NCBI RefSeq assembly: GCF_022899355.1
Contig: NZ_JALJCK010000015.1
Span: 62,001 to 126,000, forward strand
Direction: 5' to 3'
Source: Shinella yambaruensis
GTDB lineage: Bacteria > Pseudomonadota > Alphaproteobacteria > Rhizobiales > Rhizobiaceae
DNA length: 64,000 nucleotides
The position numbers and the translations under genes were made by a program. Below are positions 12,630 to 21,871 of the stretch, piece after piece (the first letter of the stretch is position 1; each line of letters begins with the position of its first letter). Below the pieces are notes generated by a model. It made no database searches, was not told where the DNA came from, and saw nothing but the letters and a program-made list of their open reading frames with translations.

Positions 12630-13668
12630 GGCGAAACCCGCGCCGACGCTGGCGGTCACCCTCCTGTTTCCGCTGGCGGCCATCGTCGCCACGCTGCTGT
12701 TGGTCTCGCTTCTGGTCCTGGCGGCCGGCGCCTCGCCGTTCTCGGTCTTCTATCTCGTTGCCAGGGGCGCGGCCGGCTCGCAATTCGCTCTGCTGGAAAC
12801 CTTGACCCGCGCGACGCCGCTGATCTTCACGGGCCTTGCCGTCGCCGTCGCCTTTCGCGCCAAGCTCTGGAACATCGGCGCCGAGGCGCAGCTCTATATC
12901 GGCGGCGTGCTCACCGTGGTGCTTGGCACCGGCGCCCTGCCCCTGCCCTCGGCCATCCTGATCCCCGTGCTGATGGCCGCGGCGATGGCGGCCGGGGCGC
13001 TGTTGCTGCTCGGCCCCGCCGTGCTGAAGACGCGCTTCGGCGTCGACGAGGTGGTCACCACGCTGCTCTTGAACTTCATCGTCCTGCTCTTCGTGTCGAT
13101 GCTGCTCGAGGGCGTGCTGAAGGATCCGATGGGGCTGGGCTGGCCGCAATCCCAGAAGGTCGTCGCGGAGGCGCAGCTGCCGCGCCTCATCCAGGGCAAG
13201 CGCCTGCATCTCGGCTTCGTCATCGCAATCATCGCGGCCGTCGTGGTGTGGATCGTCACGAAGAAGACCAAGCTCGGCTACGAGATGCGTGCCGTCGGCC
13301 ACAACCCGGAAGGCGCGCGTTTCGTCGGCATCCCTGTCAACCTCGTGCTGATGAAGACGGCGTTGCTCTCCGGCGGGCTGGCCGCGCTTGCCGGCTTTTC
13401 CGAAGTGTCCGGGCTCAAGGGTAACCTGACGCTCGACCTGTCGGCCGGCTACGGCTACACCGGCATCGTCGTCGCCATGCTGGCGATGCTCAATCCGCTC
13501 GGCGTCATCGCCTCGGCCATCTTCGTCGCCGGCATCTTCGTCGGTGCCGATGCGATGAGCCGCGCCGCCAAGGTGCCGAGCTACATCGCCGACGTCATGG
13601 TGGCCACCTCGCTGTTGACCATGGTGGTGGCGATCCTTCTGACGCGCTACAGGATCAGGTGGAGGTGA
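12619..13668 (+). CDS. ABC transporter permease, BMP/nucleoside type (subunit 1)
   Basis: 349 aa, ATG at 12619 inside the end of the ATPase gene. Eight to ten hydrophobic segments are visible. The BPD_transp_2 family (ribose/nucleoside/branched-chain type) is recognisable from FRAKLWNIGAEAQLYIGG and GVDEVVTTLLLNFIVLL. It is the longer of the paired permeases in YufP/NupB-type importers. Inner-membrane partner of the protein at 13668-14612. Confidence 0.93.
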   Translation: MRLEAKPAPTLAVTLLFPLAAIVATLLLVSLLVLAAGASPFSVFYLVARGAAGSQFALLETLTRATPLIFTGLAVAVAFRAKLWNIGAEAQLYIGGVLTVVLGTGALPLPSAILIPVLMAAAMAAGALLLLGPAVLKTRFGVDEVVTTLLLNFIVLLFVSMLLEGVLKDPMGLGWPQSQKVVAEAQLPRLIQGKRLHLGFVIAIIAAVVVWIVTKKTKLGYEMRAVGHNPEGARFVGIPVNLVLMKTALLSGGLAALAGFSEVSGLKGNLTLDLSAGYGYTGIVVAMLAMLNPLGVIASAIFVAGIFVGADAMSRAAKVPSYIADVMVATSLLTMVVAILLTRYRIRWR

Positions 13669-14612
13669 TGATGGACGCGCTTGAAATCCTCTTCACCGCC
13701 TCCTTCTGGGTCGCCGTTATCCGCATCGCCTCGCCGCTGATCTTCGCGACCATGGGTGAACTGATCTGCGAGCGCGCCGGTGTGCTCAATCTCGGCATCG
13801 AGGGCATCATGACCGTCGGTGCCTTCGCCGGCTGGTTCACCGTCTATAGCGGCGGCGACCTGTGGGCCGGCGTGCTGGTGGCCGCCCTTGCCGGCGCGTT
13901 GTTCGGCCTGCTGCACGCCACGCTCACCGTGCCGCTCGGCCTGTCGCAGCATGTCGTCGGCATCGGCGTCACGCTGCTGGCGACCAGCCTCACCTATTTC
14001 ACCTATCGCCTCGCGCTGCCGGAGGTGACGTCGCCGCCGAAGATCGAGCCGTTCCAGCCGCTGGCGATCCCCGGTCTGTCGAATATCCCCGTGCTCGGCG
14101 AGGCGCTGTTCACGCAGACGCCGCTGACCTATCTCGCCTTCCTGGCCGTCGTGCTCGTCACCTGGGTGCTCTATCGCACGCCTGTCGGCCTTGCTGTGCG
14201 CGCGGCGGGCGAAAACCCGTCCGCCGTGGAAGCGCAGGGCATTTCGGTCACCGGCATCCGCATGGGCGCGGTTGTCGCCGGCAGTGCGCTGATGGCGGTC
14301 GGCGGTGCCTTCCTCACCATGTCGGCGTTCAACTCGTTCTTCTTCCAGATGATCAACGGCCGCGGCTGGATTTGCATCGCGCTCGTCGTCTTCGGCTCGT
14401 GGCGGCCGGGCAAGGCGCTGGTCGGCGCCATTCTGTTCGCCGCCTTCGATGCCTATCAGATCCGCCTGCAGCAGATATCGGGCGGCATCGTGCCCTACCA
14501 GGTGTTCCTGATGATGCCCTATGCGCTGTCGATCCTGGCGCTGATCCTGGTGGCGCGCCGCACCACCTATCCCAAGGCTTTGATGATACCCTACCAGAAA
14601 GGCGAAAGATGA
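13668..14612 (+). CDS. ABC transporter permease, BMP/nucleoside type (subunit 2)
   Basis: 314 aa. Start is set at ATG 13668, whose A is also the last base of the previous stop (TGATG), with GGAGG just upstream. An in-frame GTG at 13659 is less likely. It carries the NupC/YufQ-type signature LICERAGVLNLGIEGIM and PVGLAVRAAGENPSAVEAQGI. It overlaps the deaminase gene as ATGA. It forms the inner-membrane channel with the permease at 12619-13668. Confidence 0.93.
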   Translation: MMDALEILFTASFWVAVIRIASPLIFATMGELICERAGVLNLGIEGIMTVGAFAGWFTVYSGGDLWAGVLVAALAGALFGLLHATLTVPLGLSQHVVGIGVTLLATSLTYFTYRLALPEVTSPPKIEPFQPLAIPGLSNIPVLGEALFTQTPLTYLAFLAVVLVTWVLYRTPVGLAVRAAGENPSAVEAQGISVTGIRMGAVVAGSALMAVGGAFLTMSAFNSFFFQMINGRGWICIALVVFGSWRPGKALVGAILFAAFDAYQIRLQQISGGIVPYQVFLMMPYALSILALILVARRTTYPKALMIPYQKGER

Positions 14613-15901
14613 GCTTCGACCTGATCGTCAAGGGCGGCACGCTGCCCGATGGAACCGTCGCCGATATCGGCATCAAGGGCGAGACGATCGCCGCGATTGA
14701 GCCGCGTCTCGACGCTGCCGCCGGCCGTGTCGTCGATACGTCGGGCAACCTCGTCAGCCAGCCTTTCGTCGATCCGCATTTCCACATGGATGCGACGCTC
14801 TCCTACGGCCTGCCGCGCATCAACGCCTCGGGCACGCTGCTCGAAGGCATTGCGCTCTGGGGCGAGCTCAAGCCGCTCCTGACACACGAGGCCGTCAAGG
14901 AGCGCGCGCTCGCCTATTGCGACTGGGCGGTTTCCATGGGCCTGCTCGCCATCCGCACCCATGTCGATACCTGCGACGATCGCCTGCTGGCGGTGGAAGC
15001 CCTGCTCGAGGTGAAGAGGGAGATCGCCCCCTATATCGACCTCCAGCTCGTCGCCTTCCCGCAGGACGGTCTCTACCGCTCGCCCAATGCCCGCGAGAAC
15101 ACCCTGCGCGCCCTCGACATGGGCGTCGATGTCGTCGGCGGCATCCCGCATTTCGAGCGCACCATGGCGGATGGCACACGGTCGGTCACCGAACTCTGCG
15201 AGATCGCGGCCGAGCGCGGCCTGATGGTCGACCTGCACTGCGACGAGACGGACGATCCGCTGTCCCGCCACATCGAACAGCTCGCCTACGAGACCCAGCG
15301 GCTCGGCCTGCAGGGCCGGGTGGCCGGCTCGCATCTCACCTCGATGCATTCGATGGACAATTATTACGTCTCCAAGCTGCTGCCGCTGATTGCCGAGGCG
15401 GGCGTGTCGGCGATCCCCAACCCGCTCATCAACATCATGCTGCAGGGCCGCCACGACACCTATCCGAAGCGCCGCGGCATGACGCGCGTGCCCGAGATGC
15501 TGAAGGCCGGCATCCGTGTCGGCTGGGGGCAGGACTGCGTGCTCGATCCCTGGTATTCGCTCGGCACCGCCGACATGCTCGATGTCGCCTTCATGGGGCT
15601 GCACGTCGCCCAGATGTCCTCGCCCGCGGACATGCGCGCCTGCTTCGACATGGTGACGCGGGTCAATGCCGAGATCATGGGCCTCGACCATCTCGGCCTC
15701 GCCGTCGGCAAATCGGCAAGCCTCGTCGTGCTCGACGCGGGCAATCCCATCGAGGCGGTGCGCCTGCGCGCCGAGCGGCTCTGCGTCGTCTCGAAGGGCA
15801 AGGTCGTGGCCGAGCGCGAGAAGCGCGAGACCGCCCTGTCGATCAGGGGGCGCCCGGCAAGCATCAACCGTCGCCACGTCGTGCCGCCGCAAGCGCGGTG
15901 A
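14609..15901 (+). CDS. codA: CodA-like amidohydrolase (cytosine-type deaminase) with Asp-to-Cys change
   Basis: 430 aa, ATGA overlap with the permease. It aligns with E. coli CodA at a constant offset of four residues. Metal ligands are His57, His59, His210 and Asp309, and catalytic or substrate residues are Gln152, Glu213 and His242. CodA Asp314, next to the metal-binding Asp313, is Cys310 here, and the preceding His is Gln (WGQDCVLDPWY). In CodA, changes at Asp314 are known to alter acceptance of 5-substituted cytosines. The protein is therefore probably a deaminase of a modified cytosine or a related base rather than plain cytosine. Being last in a nucleobase-type importer operon, it should act on the imported compound in the cytoplasm, releasing ammonia. 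Confidence 0.87.
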   Translation: MSFDLIVKGGTLPDGTVADIGIKGETIAAIEPRLDAAAGRVVDTSGNLVSQPFVDPHFHMDATLSYGLPRINASGTLLEGIALWGELKPLLTHEAVKERALAYCDWAVSMGLLAIRTHVDTCDDRLLAVEALLEVKREIAPYIDLQLVAFPQDGLYRSPNARENTLRALDMGVDVVGGIPHFERTMADGTRSVTELCEIAAERGLMVDLHCDETDDPLSRHIEQLAYETQRLGLQGRVAGSHLTSMHSMDNYYVSKLLPLIAEAGVSAIPNPLINIMLQGRHDTYPKRRGMTRVPEMLKAGIRVGWGQDCVLDPWYSLGTADMLDVAFMGLHVAQMSSPADMRACFDMVTRVNAEIMGLDHLGLAVGKSASLVVLDAGNPIEAVRLRAERLCVVSKGKVVAEREKRETALSIRGRPASINRRHVVPPQAR

Positions 15902-15913
15902 AGCAGGCGGGGA

Positions 15914-16795
15914 TCAGAGCAGGCCGTATCGGGTCAGAATTTCCGCAATACGGCCGTCCTGCTCCGCATTCGGCAGCAAGGCCGGCTGCCGGCTGGCGCC
16001 GACGGACGCGTCCTGCAGGTAAAGGGCGCGTTTGACCATGGCCGGTGCAAAGCCAAGGGCATAGAGATCCGTGCGGAAGGCGGTGAATGTGGCCTGCTGT
16101 CGTTCCGCCTCGGCGTTGTCGCCCGCGTTGTAGGCCTTCAGGATGCCGGAGAGCACCTCAGGCATGGCGTTGCCGAGGCCAGAGATGCAGCCCGCTGCCC
16201 CGTTCTGCAGCGACCAGAGCACCAGATGGTCCGGCCCGGAATACACCTCGAACCCCTCCACGTCCCTGGCGACGGTAAGATAGGCCTCCAATGTCTCCTT
16301 CGCCCCGCCCGAATCCTTGATGCCGGCGATGTTGCCATGGCCGGCGAGCAGGCGCGCGGTATCCGGCTCGATATGGTTCTGCGTTCGGGCCGGGATGTCG
16401 TAGAGATAGACGGGCGTTGTCACCGCATCGGCGACGGTCGAGAAATGGCGGACGAGACCGTCCTGTGTGCAGGCGATGAAGAAGGGCGTGATGACGGCGA
16501 TGCCATCGACACCGATGCGGTCGAATTCGCGCGCCAGCTTCAGCGTCTCGAAGGTGGCCGGCATGCCGGCATTGACGATGACCCGTACGCGCCCGCCCAC
16601 CTCATCGACCACCTCTTCCGTCAACCGCACCTTCTCCTCGAAAGTCAGGGCGGTGAAATCGCCGTTGGTGCCGGCGCACATGATGCTGTTGCCGGCTTCG
16701 ACCTGCCGGCGGACCTGGGCGCGCGTTGCCGCGTAATTGATGGTCTCGTCTTCGTTGAAGCAGGTCACGAGGGCGACGAAGGCTTGTTTCGACAC
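15914..16795 (-). CDS. Dihydrodipicolinate synthase/N-acetylneuraminate lyase family protein
   Basis: 293 aa TIM-barrel aldolase/dehydratase. The Schiff-base Lys is K160 (AGIKDSGG) and the relay Tyr is Y132 in YLYDIPAR. The pyruvate-binding loop is GTNGD (42-46), where DHDPS usually has GTTGE. Lysine synthesis is unlikely because the gene is the last of a catabolic ABC operon (27 bases after the ATPase gene). The family also covers N-acetylneuraminate lyase, 2-keto-3-deoxy-gluconate aldolase and 5-keto-4-deoxy-glucarate dehydratase. Here it probably cleaves or dehydrates a keto-deoxy acid from the imported substrate. Confidence 0.87.
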   Translation of the reverse strand: MSKQAFVALVTCFNEDETINYAATRAQVRRQVEAGNSIMCAGTNGDFTALTFEEKVRLTEEVVDEVGGRVRVIVNAGMPATFETLKLAREFDRIGVDGIAVITPFFIACTQDGLVRHFSTVADAVTTPVYLYDIPARTQNHIEPDTARLLAGHGNIAGIKDSGGAKETLEAYLTVARDVEGFEVYSGPDHLVLWSLQNGAAGCISGLGNAMPEVLSGILKAYNAGDNAEAERQQATFTAFRTDLYALGFAPAMVKRALYLQDASVGASRQPALLPNAEQDGRIAEILTRYGLL

Positions 16796-16821
16796 GGGAG
16801 CTTCCTTTGAGAAAACGGCGC

Positions 16822-18441
16822 CTACGAGGCGCGCTGGAGACGGGCGGCGCGATGGGCGGCCTGCACGTCGGGATCGGGATCAAGGCCGGCGGCAAGCAGG
16901 GCGCGCGTATAATCCTCGCGCGGCGTCTCGAACACCGCGCGCACCGTGCCGAACTCGACGACGTTGCCCTTCCGCATGACCATGACATGGTCGGCGAAGT
17001 CCCGCACGACCGGCAGGTCATGGGCGATGAAGATGAAGGCGATGCCCATTTCCCTGCGCAGCTTGTCGAGCAGCGCGATGACTTGCGCCTGCACCGAGAC
17101 GTCGAGGGCCGAGACCGCTTCGTCGCAGATGATGAGCTGCGGTTCGAGTGCGAGCGCCCGGGCAATGGCGATGCGCTGGCGCTGCCCGCCGGAGAACTGG
17201 TGCGGATAGCGCCCCATATGTTCGGGGCCGAGGCCGACCTGCACGAGGAGCTCGGCGACACGTTCACGCCATTTCGCCTTGGGCAGGATATCCGGATGGA
17301 TGATCCAGGTCTCGGAGACGAGCTGGTAGACGGTCATGCGCGGGTTGAGCGACTGCGTCGGATCCTGGAACACCATCTGCAGGTCGCGGCGCAGCTTGTA
17401 GAGTTCGCCGGGCGAGAGCGTGAAGAGGTCGCGCCCCTTCCAGTGGGCGCTGCCCGCATCCGGTTCGTCGAGGCGCAGCAGAATGCGCGCGAGGGTCGAC
17501 TTGCCCGAGCCGCTTTCGCCGACCACGGCCATCGTCTCGCCGGGCATGAGATCGAAGGAGACGCCCTTCAGGGCCTCGAAGGCGCCATAGCGCTTGCGCA
17601 CGTCGCGCACCGAAAGCACCGGCGCGGTGCGGGCGGCAGGCTCGTGCATCTCACCCTTGCCGGGCGCGGCGGCGATGAGTTTGCGGGTATAGGGGTGCTG
17701 CGGGTTCCGGTAGACCTCCCGCACCGTGCCGGCCTCGACCAGCTCGCCCTTCTCCATTACCACGACGCGATCGGCGATCTCGGCGACCACGCCAAGATCG
17801 TGCGTGATGATGAGCACCGCCATGCCGGTTTCCTGCTGCAGCTCCTCAAGCAGCGCGAGCACTTCGGCCTGCACGGTCACGTCGAGTGCCGTCGTCGGCT
17901 CGTCGGCGATCAGGAGGTCCGGGCGCAGCGCGAGCGCCATGGCGATCATCACGCGCTGGCGCTGGCCGCCGGAAAATTCGTGCGGGTACTTGCCGAGCGC
18001 ATGTTCCGGCTCGGGAATGCCGACGCGTGTCAGGAGCCGCAGCGCTTCGGCCCGTGCCTGCGCGGAGGCCGTCCCGTGCGTGGTCAGCGCCTCGCGGATC
18101 TGCCACCCGATGGTATAGACCGGATTGAGATGGCTCAGCGGGTCCTGGAAGATCATGGCGATGCGGCGGCCGTTCACCTCGCGGCGCTGGTTCGCCGGCA
18201 TCGTGAGCAGGTCCACGCCGTCGAGCAGGATTTCGCCCGCGCTGATGCGGCCCGGCGGCATGTCGATGAGGTTCATGATCGCCGAGGAGGAGACCGATTT
18301 GCCAGAGCCGCTCTCCCCGAGGATTGCCAGCGTCTCGCCGCGGTCAAGGTGGTAGGAGATGTTGCGCACCGCCTTGACCACGCCTGCGGCGGTGTGGAAC
18401 TCGACCGAGAGGTTGCGGACTTCCAGAAGATGCTCAGCCAT
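16822..18441 (-). CDS. Dipeptide-type ABC transporter ATP-binding protein, fused DppD-DppF
   Basis: 539 aa with two complete ATPase domains. The first has GESGSGKS (near 40), FSGGQRQRV and LLIADEPTTALD. The second has GESGSGKST, FSGGQRQRIAI and LIICDEAVSALD. The oligopeptide C-terminal segments (NPQHPYTRKL, PREDYTRALL) follow each domain. One fused protein thus replaces DppD and DppF, as in GsiA-like proteins. It overlaps the permease gene upstream by 8 bases. Cytoplasmic energy unit for the importer at 18434-21871. Confidence 0.93.
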   Translation of the reverse strand: MAEHLLEVRNLSVEFHTAAGVVKAVRNISYHLDRGETLAILGESGSGKSVSSSAIMNLIDMPPGRISAGEILLDGVDLLTMPANQRREVNGRRIAMIFQDPLSHLNPVYTIGWQIREALTTHGTASAQARAEALRLLTRVGIPEPEHALGKYPHEFSGGQRQRVMIAMALALRPDLLIADEPTTALDVTVQAEVLALLEELQQETGMAVLIITHDLGVVAEIADRVVVMEKGELVEAGTVREVYRNPQHPYTRKLIAAAPGKGEMHEPAARTAPVLSVRDVRKRYGAFEALKGVSFDLMPGETMAVVGESGSGKSTLARILLRLDEPDAGSAHWKGRDLFTLSPGELYKLRRDLQMVFQDPTQSLNPRMTVYQLVSETWIIHPDILPKAKWRERVAELLVQVGLGPEHMGRYPHQFSGGQRQRIAIARALALEPQLIICDEAVSALDVSVQAQVIALLDKLRREMGIAFIFIAHDLPVVRDFADHVMVMRKGNVVEFGTVRAVFETPREDYTRALLAAGLDPDPDVQAAHRAARLQRAS

Positions 18442-19357
18442 TCTTGCGGCCCTTCATTTCGAGACGCCAGCGCTGAACCGGGTCGAGCGCGATGCGCAGC
18501 CAGTTCGACAGGAGGTTCAGCGACAGGGTGGTGAGAATGATGGCAAGCCCCGGCCAGAACGACAGCCACCAGGCGTTGGTGAGGTATTGCCGGCCCTGCG
18601 AGATCATCAGGCCCCAGGTGATTTCCGGCGGCTGGATGCCGATGCCCAGGAAGGAGAGCGCGCTTTCGGCGAGCATCACATAGGCAAAGTCGAGCGTTGC
18701 CAGCGTCGTCAGTGTGGGCAAGACGACGGGCAGGATATGGCGGAAGAGGATGCGCTTCGAGGAGGCGCCCATGACGCGCGCGGCCTGCACGAACATGCGC
18801 TCGCGGATTTCCAGCACTTCCGCCCGGGTGGTGCGCAGATAGACGGGAATACGGGTGATCGCGAGAACCAGCATGAGATTGAGGATCGAGGAGCCGAGGA
18901 TGTAGAGCACGATCACCGCGATCAATAGCGAGGGGAAGGACATGATGACGTCGGCAAGTCGCATGATGATCTGGTTGACGCGTGCCGAGGAGAAACCCGC
19001 GACAAGCCCGAGGACAGTGCCCACGACCGCCGAGAGCGCCACCGCGCCGGCCGCAACCATCAACGTGTTCTGCGTGGCGACGATGATGCGGGCGAGCAGC
19101 GGGCGCCCGAGCGCATCGGCGCCCATCCACCAGACCCAGCCGCGCTCCCAGTCGAAGGGCGCAGCATTGCGGCCCCTGAGGTTCTGTTTGGTCGCGAGGT
19201 CCCCGAGCCAGCTCGGGCCGACGATCGCGAGGACCAGGATGACGAGAAGGAAGATCGCGGCGCAGAGCGCGAACCTGTCGGCCAGCAGCATGCGCACCAT
19301 GCGCCGGGCAAAATGCGGCTCTTCGGCAAGGGCGGTGTCTGTCGTCTGAAGGGTCAT
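18434..19357 (-). CDS. Dipeptide-type ABC transporter permease, DppC type
   Basis: 307 aa. The second of two nearby ATGs (19357) is preferred because AGGAG lies 7 bases before it; the first, at 19363, is too close. N-terminal OppC segment, then WMGADALGRPLLARII, typical of the DppC/OppC family. The EAA loop appears as QAARVMGASSKRILFRHILP. Six or so transmembrane segments. Pairs with the DppB-type permease at 19369-20283. Confidence 0.92.
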   Translation of the reverse strand: MTLQTTDTALAEEPHFARRMVRMLLADRFALCAAIFLLVILVLAIVGPSWLGDLATKQNLRGRNAAPFDWERGWVWWMGADALGRPLLARIIVATQNTLMVAAGAVALSAVVGTVLGLVAGFSSARVNQIIMRLADVIMSFPSLLIAVIVLYILGSSILNLMLVLAITRIPVYLRTTRAEVLEIRERMFVQAARVMGASSKRILFRHILPVVLPTLTTLATLDFAYVMLAESALSFLGIGIQPPEITWGLMISQGRQYLTNAWWLSFWPGLAIILTTLSLNLLSNWLRIALDPVQRWRLEMKGRKNG

Positions 19358-19368
19358 GGCCATGCTCC

Positions 19369-20283
19369 TCAGTGGCGGATCCGCGGATCGAGCAGAGCAT
19401 AGGCAAGGTCGATCAGCAGGTTCATGAGGAAGATCGCCAGCGCGGTGACGAGGATCGCGGCGAGAACCACGTTGAAATCGCGCTGCAGGATGGAATCGAT
19501 CATCAGCTTTCCGACGCCGGGAAAGCCGAAGATCGTCTCGATGATGACCGCGCCGTTGAGCAGGCTCGCCGCCTGGTCGCCGATGACGGTGATGACCGGC
19601 AGCATGGCGTTGCGCAGCGCATGCACGAAGATGATCGGCCCGGATTTGACGCCCTTTGCCCGTGCGGTCTTCACATAGGCGGAGGAAAGCGCGCCGATCA
19701 TCGAGCCGCGCACCACCTGGACGATGATGCCGAACGGGCGGATGAAAAGCACGGAGATCGGCAGGATCCAGTGGAGCAGCGAGCCGGTGCCCGAGGTGGG
19801 CAGCCAGGCAAGGTTCACCGAGAAGACGACGATCGCGACAATGGCGACCCAGAAATCCGGCACCGAGGCGCCGAGAAGCGAGATGACGGAGGACAGGCGG
19901 TCGAAGAAGCCGCCGGCGCGGAAGGCGGCAAGCGATCCGACGACGATGGCGGCCCCCGTGACGAGCGTCATGGTGACGAGCGCGAGCCAGAGGGTCCAGG
20001 TGAAGGCTTCGAGCACGACGTCGAGCGCGGGCCGCGCCTTGCGCAGGGATTCGCCGAAATCGCCGGTGACGACATCGCCGACATAGCGGGCGAACTGCAC
20101 GAGGAGAGGATCGTTCAGGCCATGCAATTCACGGAACTGCGCCTTCATCTCCGCCGAAGCCTCGACAGGGAGGAAAAGTGCAGCCGGATCCCCCGTCAGC
20201 CGCGAGAGAAAGAAGACCATGACGATCAGTCCGACGAGAGAGATCAGACTGGCCACGGCGCGTTTTCGAATGAATCTCAGCAT
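19369..20283 (-). CDS. Dipeptide-type ABC transporter permease, DppB type
   Basis: 304 aa from ATG 20283 (GAGGG upstream). The frame continues to 20544 without a plausible start. The N-terminus MLRFIRKRAVASLISLVGL is typical of DppB, and the coupling loop reads YVKTARAKGVKSGPI. The family DPAALFLP segment and the terminal LLDPRIRH are present. It follows the binding-protein gene across a hairpin at 20303-20325. Confidence 0.93.
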   Translation of the reverse strand: MLRFIRKRAVASLISLVGLIVMVFFLSRLTGDPAALFLPVEASAEMKAQFRELHGLNDPLLVQFARYVGDVVTGDFGESLRKARPALDVVLEAFTWTLWLALVTMTLVTGAAIVVGSLAAFRAGGFFDRLSSVISLLGASVPDFWVAIVAIVVFSVNLAWLPTSGTGSLLHWILPISVLFIRPFGIIVQVVRGSMIGALSSAYVKTARAKGVKSGPIIFVHALRNAMLPVITVIGDQAASLLNGAVIIETIFGFPGVGKLMIDSILQRDFNVVLAAILVTALAIFLMNLLIDLAYALLDPRIRH

Positions 20284-20302
20284 GGCACCCTCGGGGGAAT
20301 CG

Positions 20303-20325
20303 GGCGGCGGGATCATCCCGCCGCC
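20303..20325 (-). terminator. Stem-loop between binding-protein gene and dppB-type gene
   Basis: Arms GGCGGCGGG (20303-20311) and CCCGCCGCC (20317-20325) around a 5-base loop. No uridine run follows, so it probably stabilises the upstream message or partly attenuates. Same placement as the hairpins at 3230 and 33498. Confidence 0.6.
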
Positions 20326-20371
20326 TTTATTGCTGTTGTGACCGGCAAATGCAGGCTTTGCCAGCGCGCGC

Positions 20372-21871
20372 TTACTTGATCTTGATTTCCGAAAGCTGCA
20401 GCGTCCCGTTGGTCGCCATGGTCGGTTTGAAATCGAGGCGTTCGGAAACGCGCGAGAAGCCGACCATATGGAACAGCAGCACGTCCGCGACGACCTCGTC
20501 ATGGACATAGGCGATGACCTCGGACCAGAGCTTGGCGCGTTCATCGCCGACGGCGGCCGAGGCGCGCTTGATCAGGTCGTCGACCTTCGGATCGGAGAAG
20601 CCGGACTGCGTGCCTTCGGTCGCATATTTGAAGAACATCGAGAACGACGGGTCGCCCTTTGAGTTGTCATGCATGGCGGCGACGATCTGCGGGCCGCGGC
20701 CTTCCTTGAAGGGCTTGGAGTAGTATTGCTCGTGCTCGGCGACCTCGACGAACTTCAGCTCGACCTTAAAGCCGACTTCCTGGAGCTGCGCCTGAATGGC
20801 TTCCATGATCTCCGTGACGTTCGGGAAGTTTGCCGAACGGGCGATGATGGTGATCGGCGTGTCGACCTTCACGCCGTCGGCCTTGGCTTCCTCCAGCAGC
20901 GTCCTTGCGCCATCGGGATCATAGGGGAAGACCTTGACGTCGGGGTTCCAGCCGAGCGTCGGCGGCGGCACGATGGCGGTGGCGAGCAGCGCGCTGTCGG
21001 GAACGAGCGTTCCGAGGAAGGCCTGCCGGTCGATCGCGAGGTTCAGGGCGCGGCGGACGCGCACGTCGTTCAGCGGCTCGATGTTATGGTCGATCCGTAG
21101 ATAGACGGTCTCGCTGTCGAGATAGGAGAAATCCGTCGCCGGGTTGGTGGCGTCGAGTTGCGAGATCGAGGGCGAGAGATCCGCCTCGCCGGCCTGCACC
21201 ATGGCCGCGCGAACCGAAGGATCGGCACGGAAGAGATAGGTCGCCTCCGTGACCTCGGGCTTGGCGCCCCAGTAGTCCTCGCGGCCAGTCAGCACGATCT
21301 GCTGGCCCGGCGTCCAGTTCGTCAGTTTGTAGGGACCGGTGCCGATGGGCTCGCGCACGAATTCCAAGGGCGTCTCCTCCGGCACGATGGTGACGAGCGA
21401 GAGCAGCAGCGGCAGGATCGGCTGGACCGGATCGGCCTTGAAGTCGATCGTGAAGTCGTCGACGACGGTCGGCGTCACGGTCATGCCGCCGAAGTAGCGG
21501 CGCGACTCGCAGGCGTTCTTGTCGCTCATGATACGGTCGAAGCTGTGCTTGACATCCTTCGCGTCGAAGGTCGTGCCGTCGGAGAATTTTACGCCCTGGC
21601 GCAAGTGGAAGCGCCAGCTGCCGTCGGCGTTCTGCTCCCACTTTTCGGCAAGGCGTGGCATCACGCCCTTGTCGCCGCGAACGTCGAGCTCGGTCAGCGT
21701 CTCGCTGACATTCTGCATGATGACGCGGCCGATGTTGGAGCGGGTTGCCATGCAGGGCTCGAGCAGGTCCGCCTCCTCGGCAAGCACGATCTTGATCGGC
21801 CCCGAGCCGGCAAAGGCGGGGGACAAGGCGGAACCCAGCATGAGGGCACCCAGAACCAATATTCTCTTCAC
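20372..21871 (-). CDS. Dipeptide/oligopeptide-type ABC transporter substrate-binding protein (family 5)
   Basis: 499 aa from GTG 21871, which has GGGAGGA at good spacing. The longer frame to 22033 has no ribosome site. The signal peptide covers about residues 1-22 (ILVLGALMLGSALSPAFA). Family 5 features include LAEKWEQNADGSWRFHLRQ, VKFSDGTTFDAKDV, and GTGPYKLTNW. Despite the 'peptide' name, family 5 proteins also bind glycosides and opines, and the catabolic genes across the divergent promoter argue for an acidic sugar compound. First gene of the minus-strand transporter operon. Confidence 0.92.
   Translation of the reverse strand: MKRILVLGALMLGSALSPAFAGSGPIKIVLAEEADLLEPCMATRSNIGRVIMQNVSETLTELDVRGDKGVMPRLAEKWEQNADGSWRFHLRQGVKFSDGTTFDAKDVKHSFDRIMSDKNACESRRYFGGMTVTPTVVDDFTIDFKADPVQPILPLLLSLVTIVPEETPLEFVREPIGTGPYKLTNWTPGQQIVLTGREDYWGAKPEVTEATYLFRADPSVRAAMVQAGEADLSPSISQLDATNPATDFSYLDSETVYLRIDHNIEPLNDVRVRRALNLAIDRQAFLGTLVPDSALLATAIVPPPTLGWNPDVKVFPYDPDGARTLLEEAKADGVKVDTPITIIARSANFPNVTEIMEAIQAQLQEVGFKVELKFVEVAEHEQYYSKPFKEGRGPQIVAAMHDNSKGDPSFSMFFKYATEGTQSGFSDPKVDDLIKRASAAVGDERAKLWSEVIAYVHDEVVADVLLFHMVGFSRVSERLDFKPTMATNGTLQLSEIKIK

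Noticed and set aside
16822..18441. Possibility that the 539-aa ATPase results from a fusion artefact or lost stop
   Set aside because: Both halves are complete, the linker is normal and fused DppD-DppF (GsiA-like) proteins are common in Rhizobiales.
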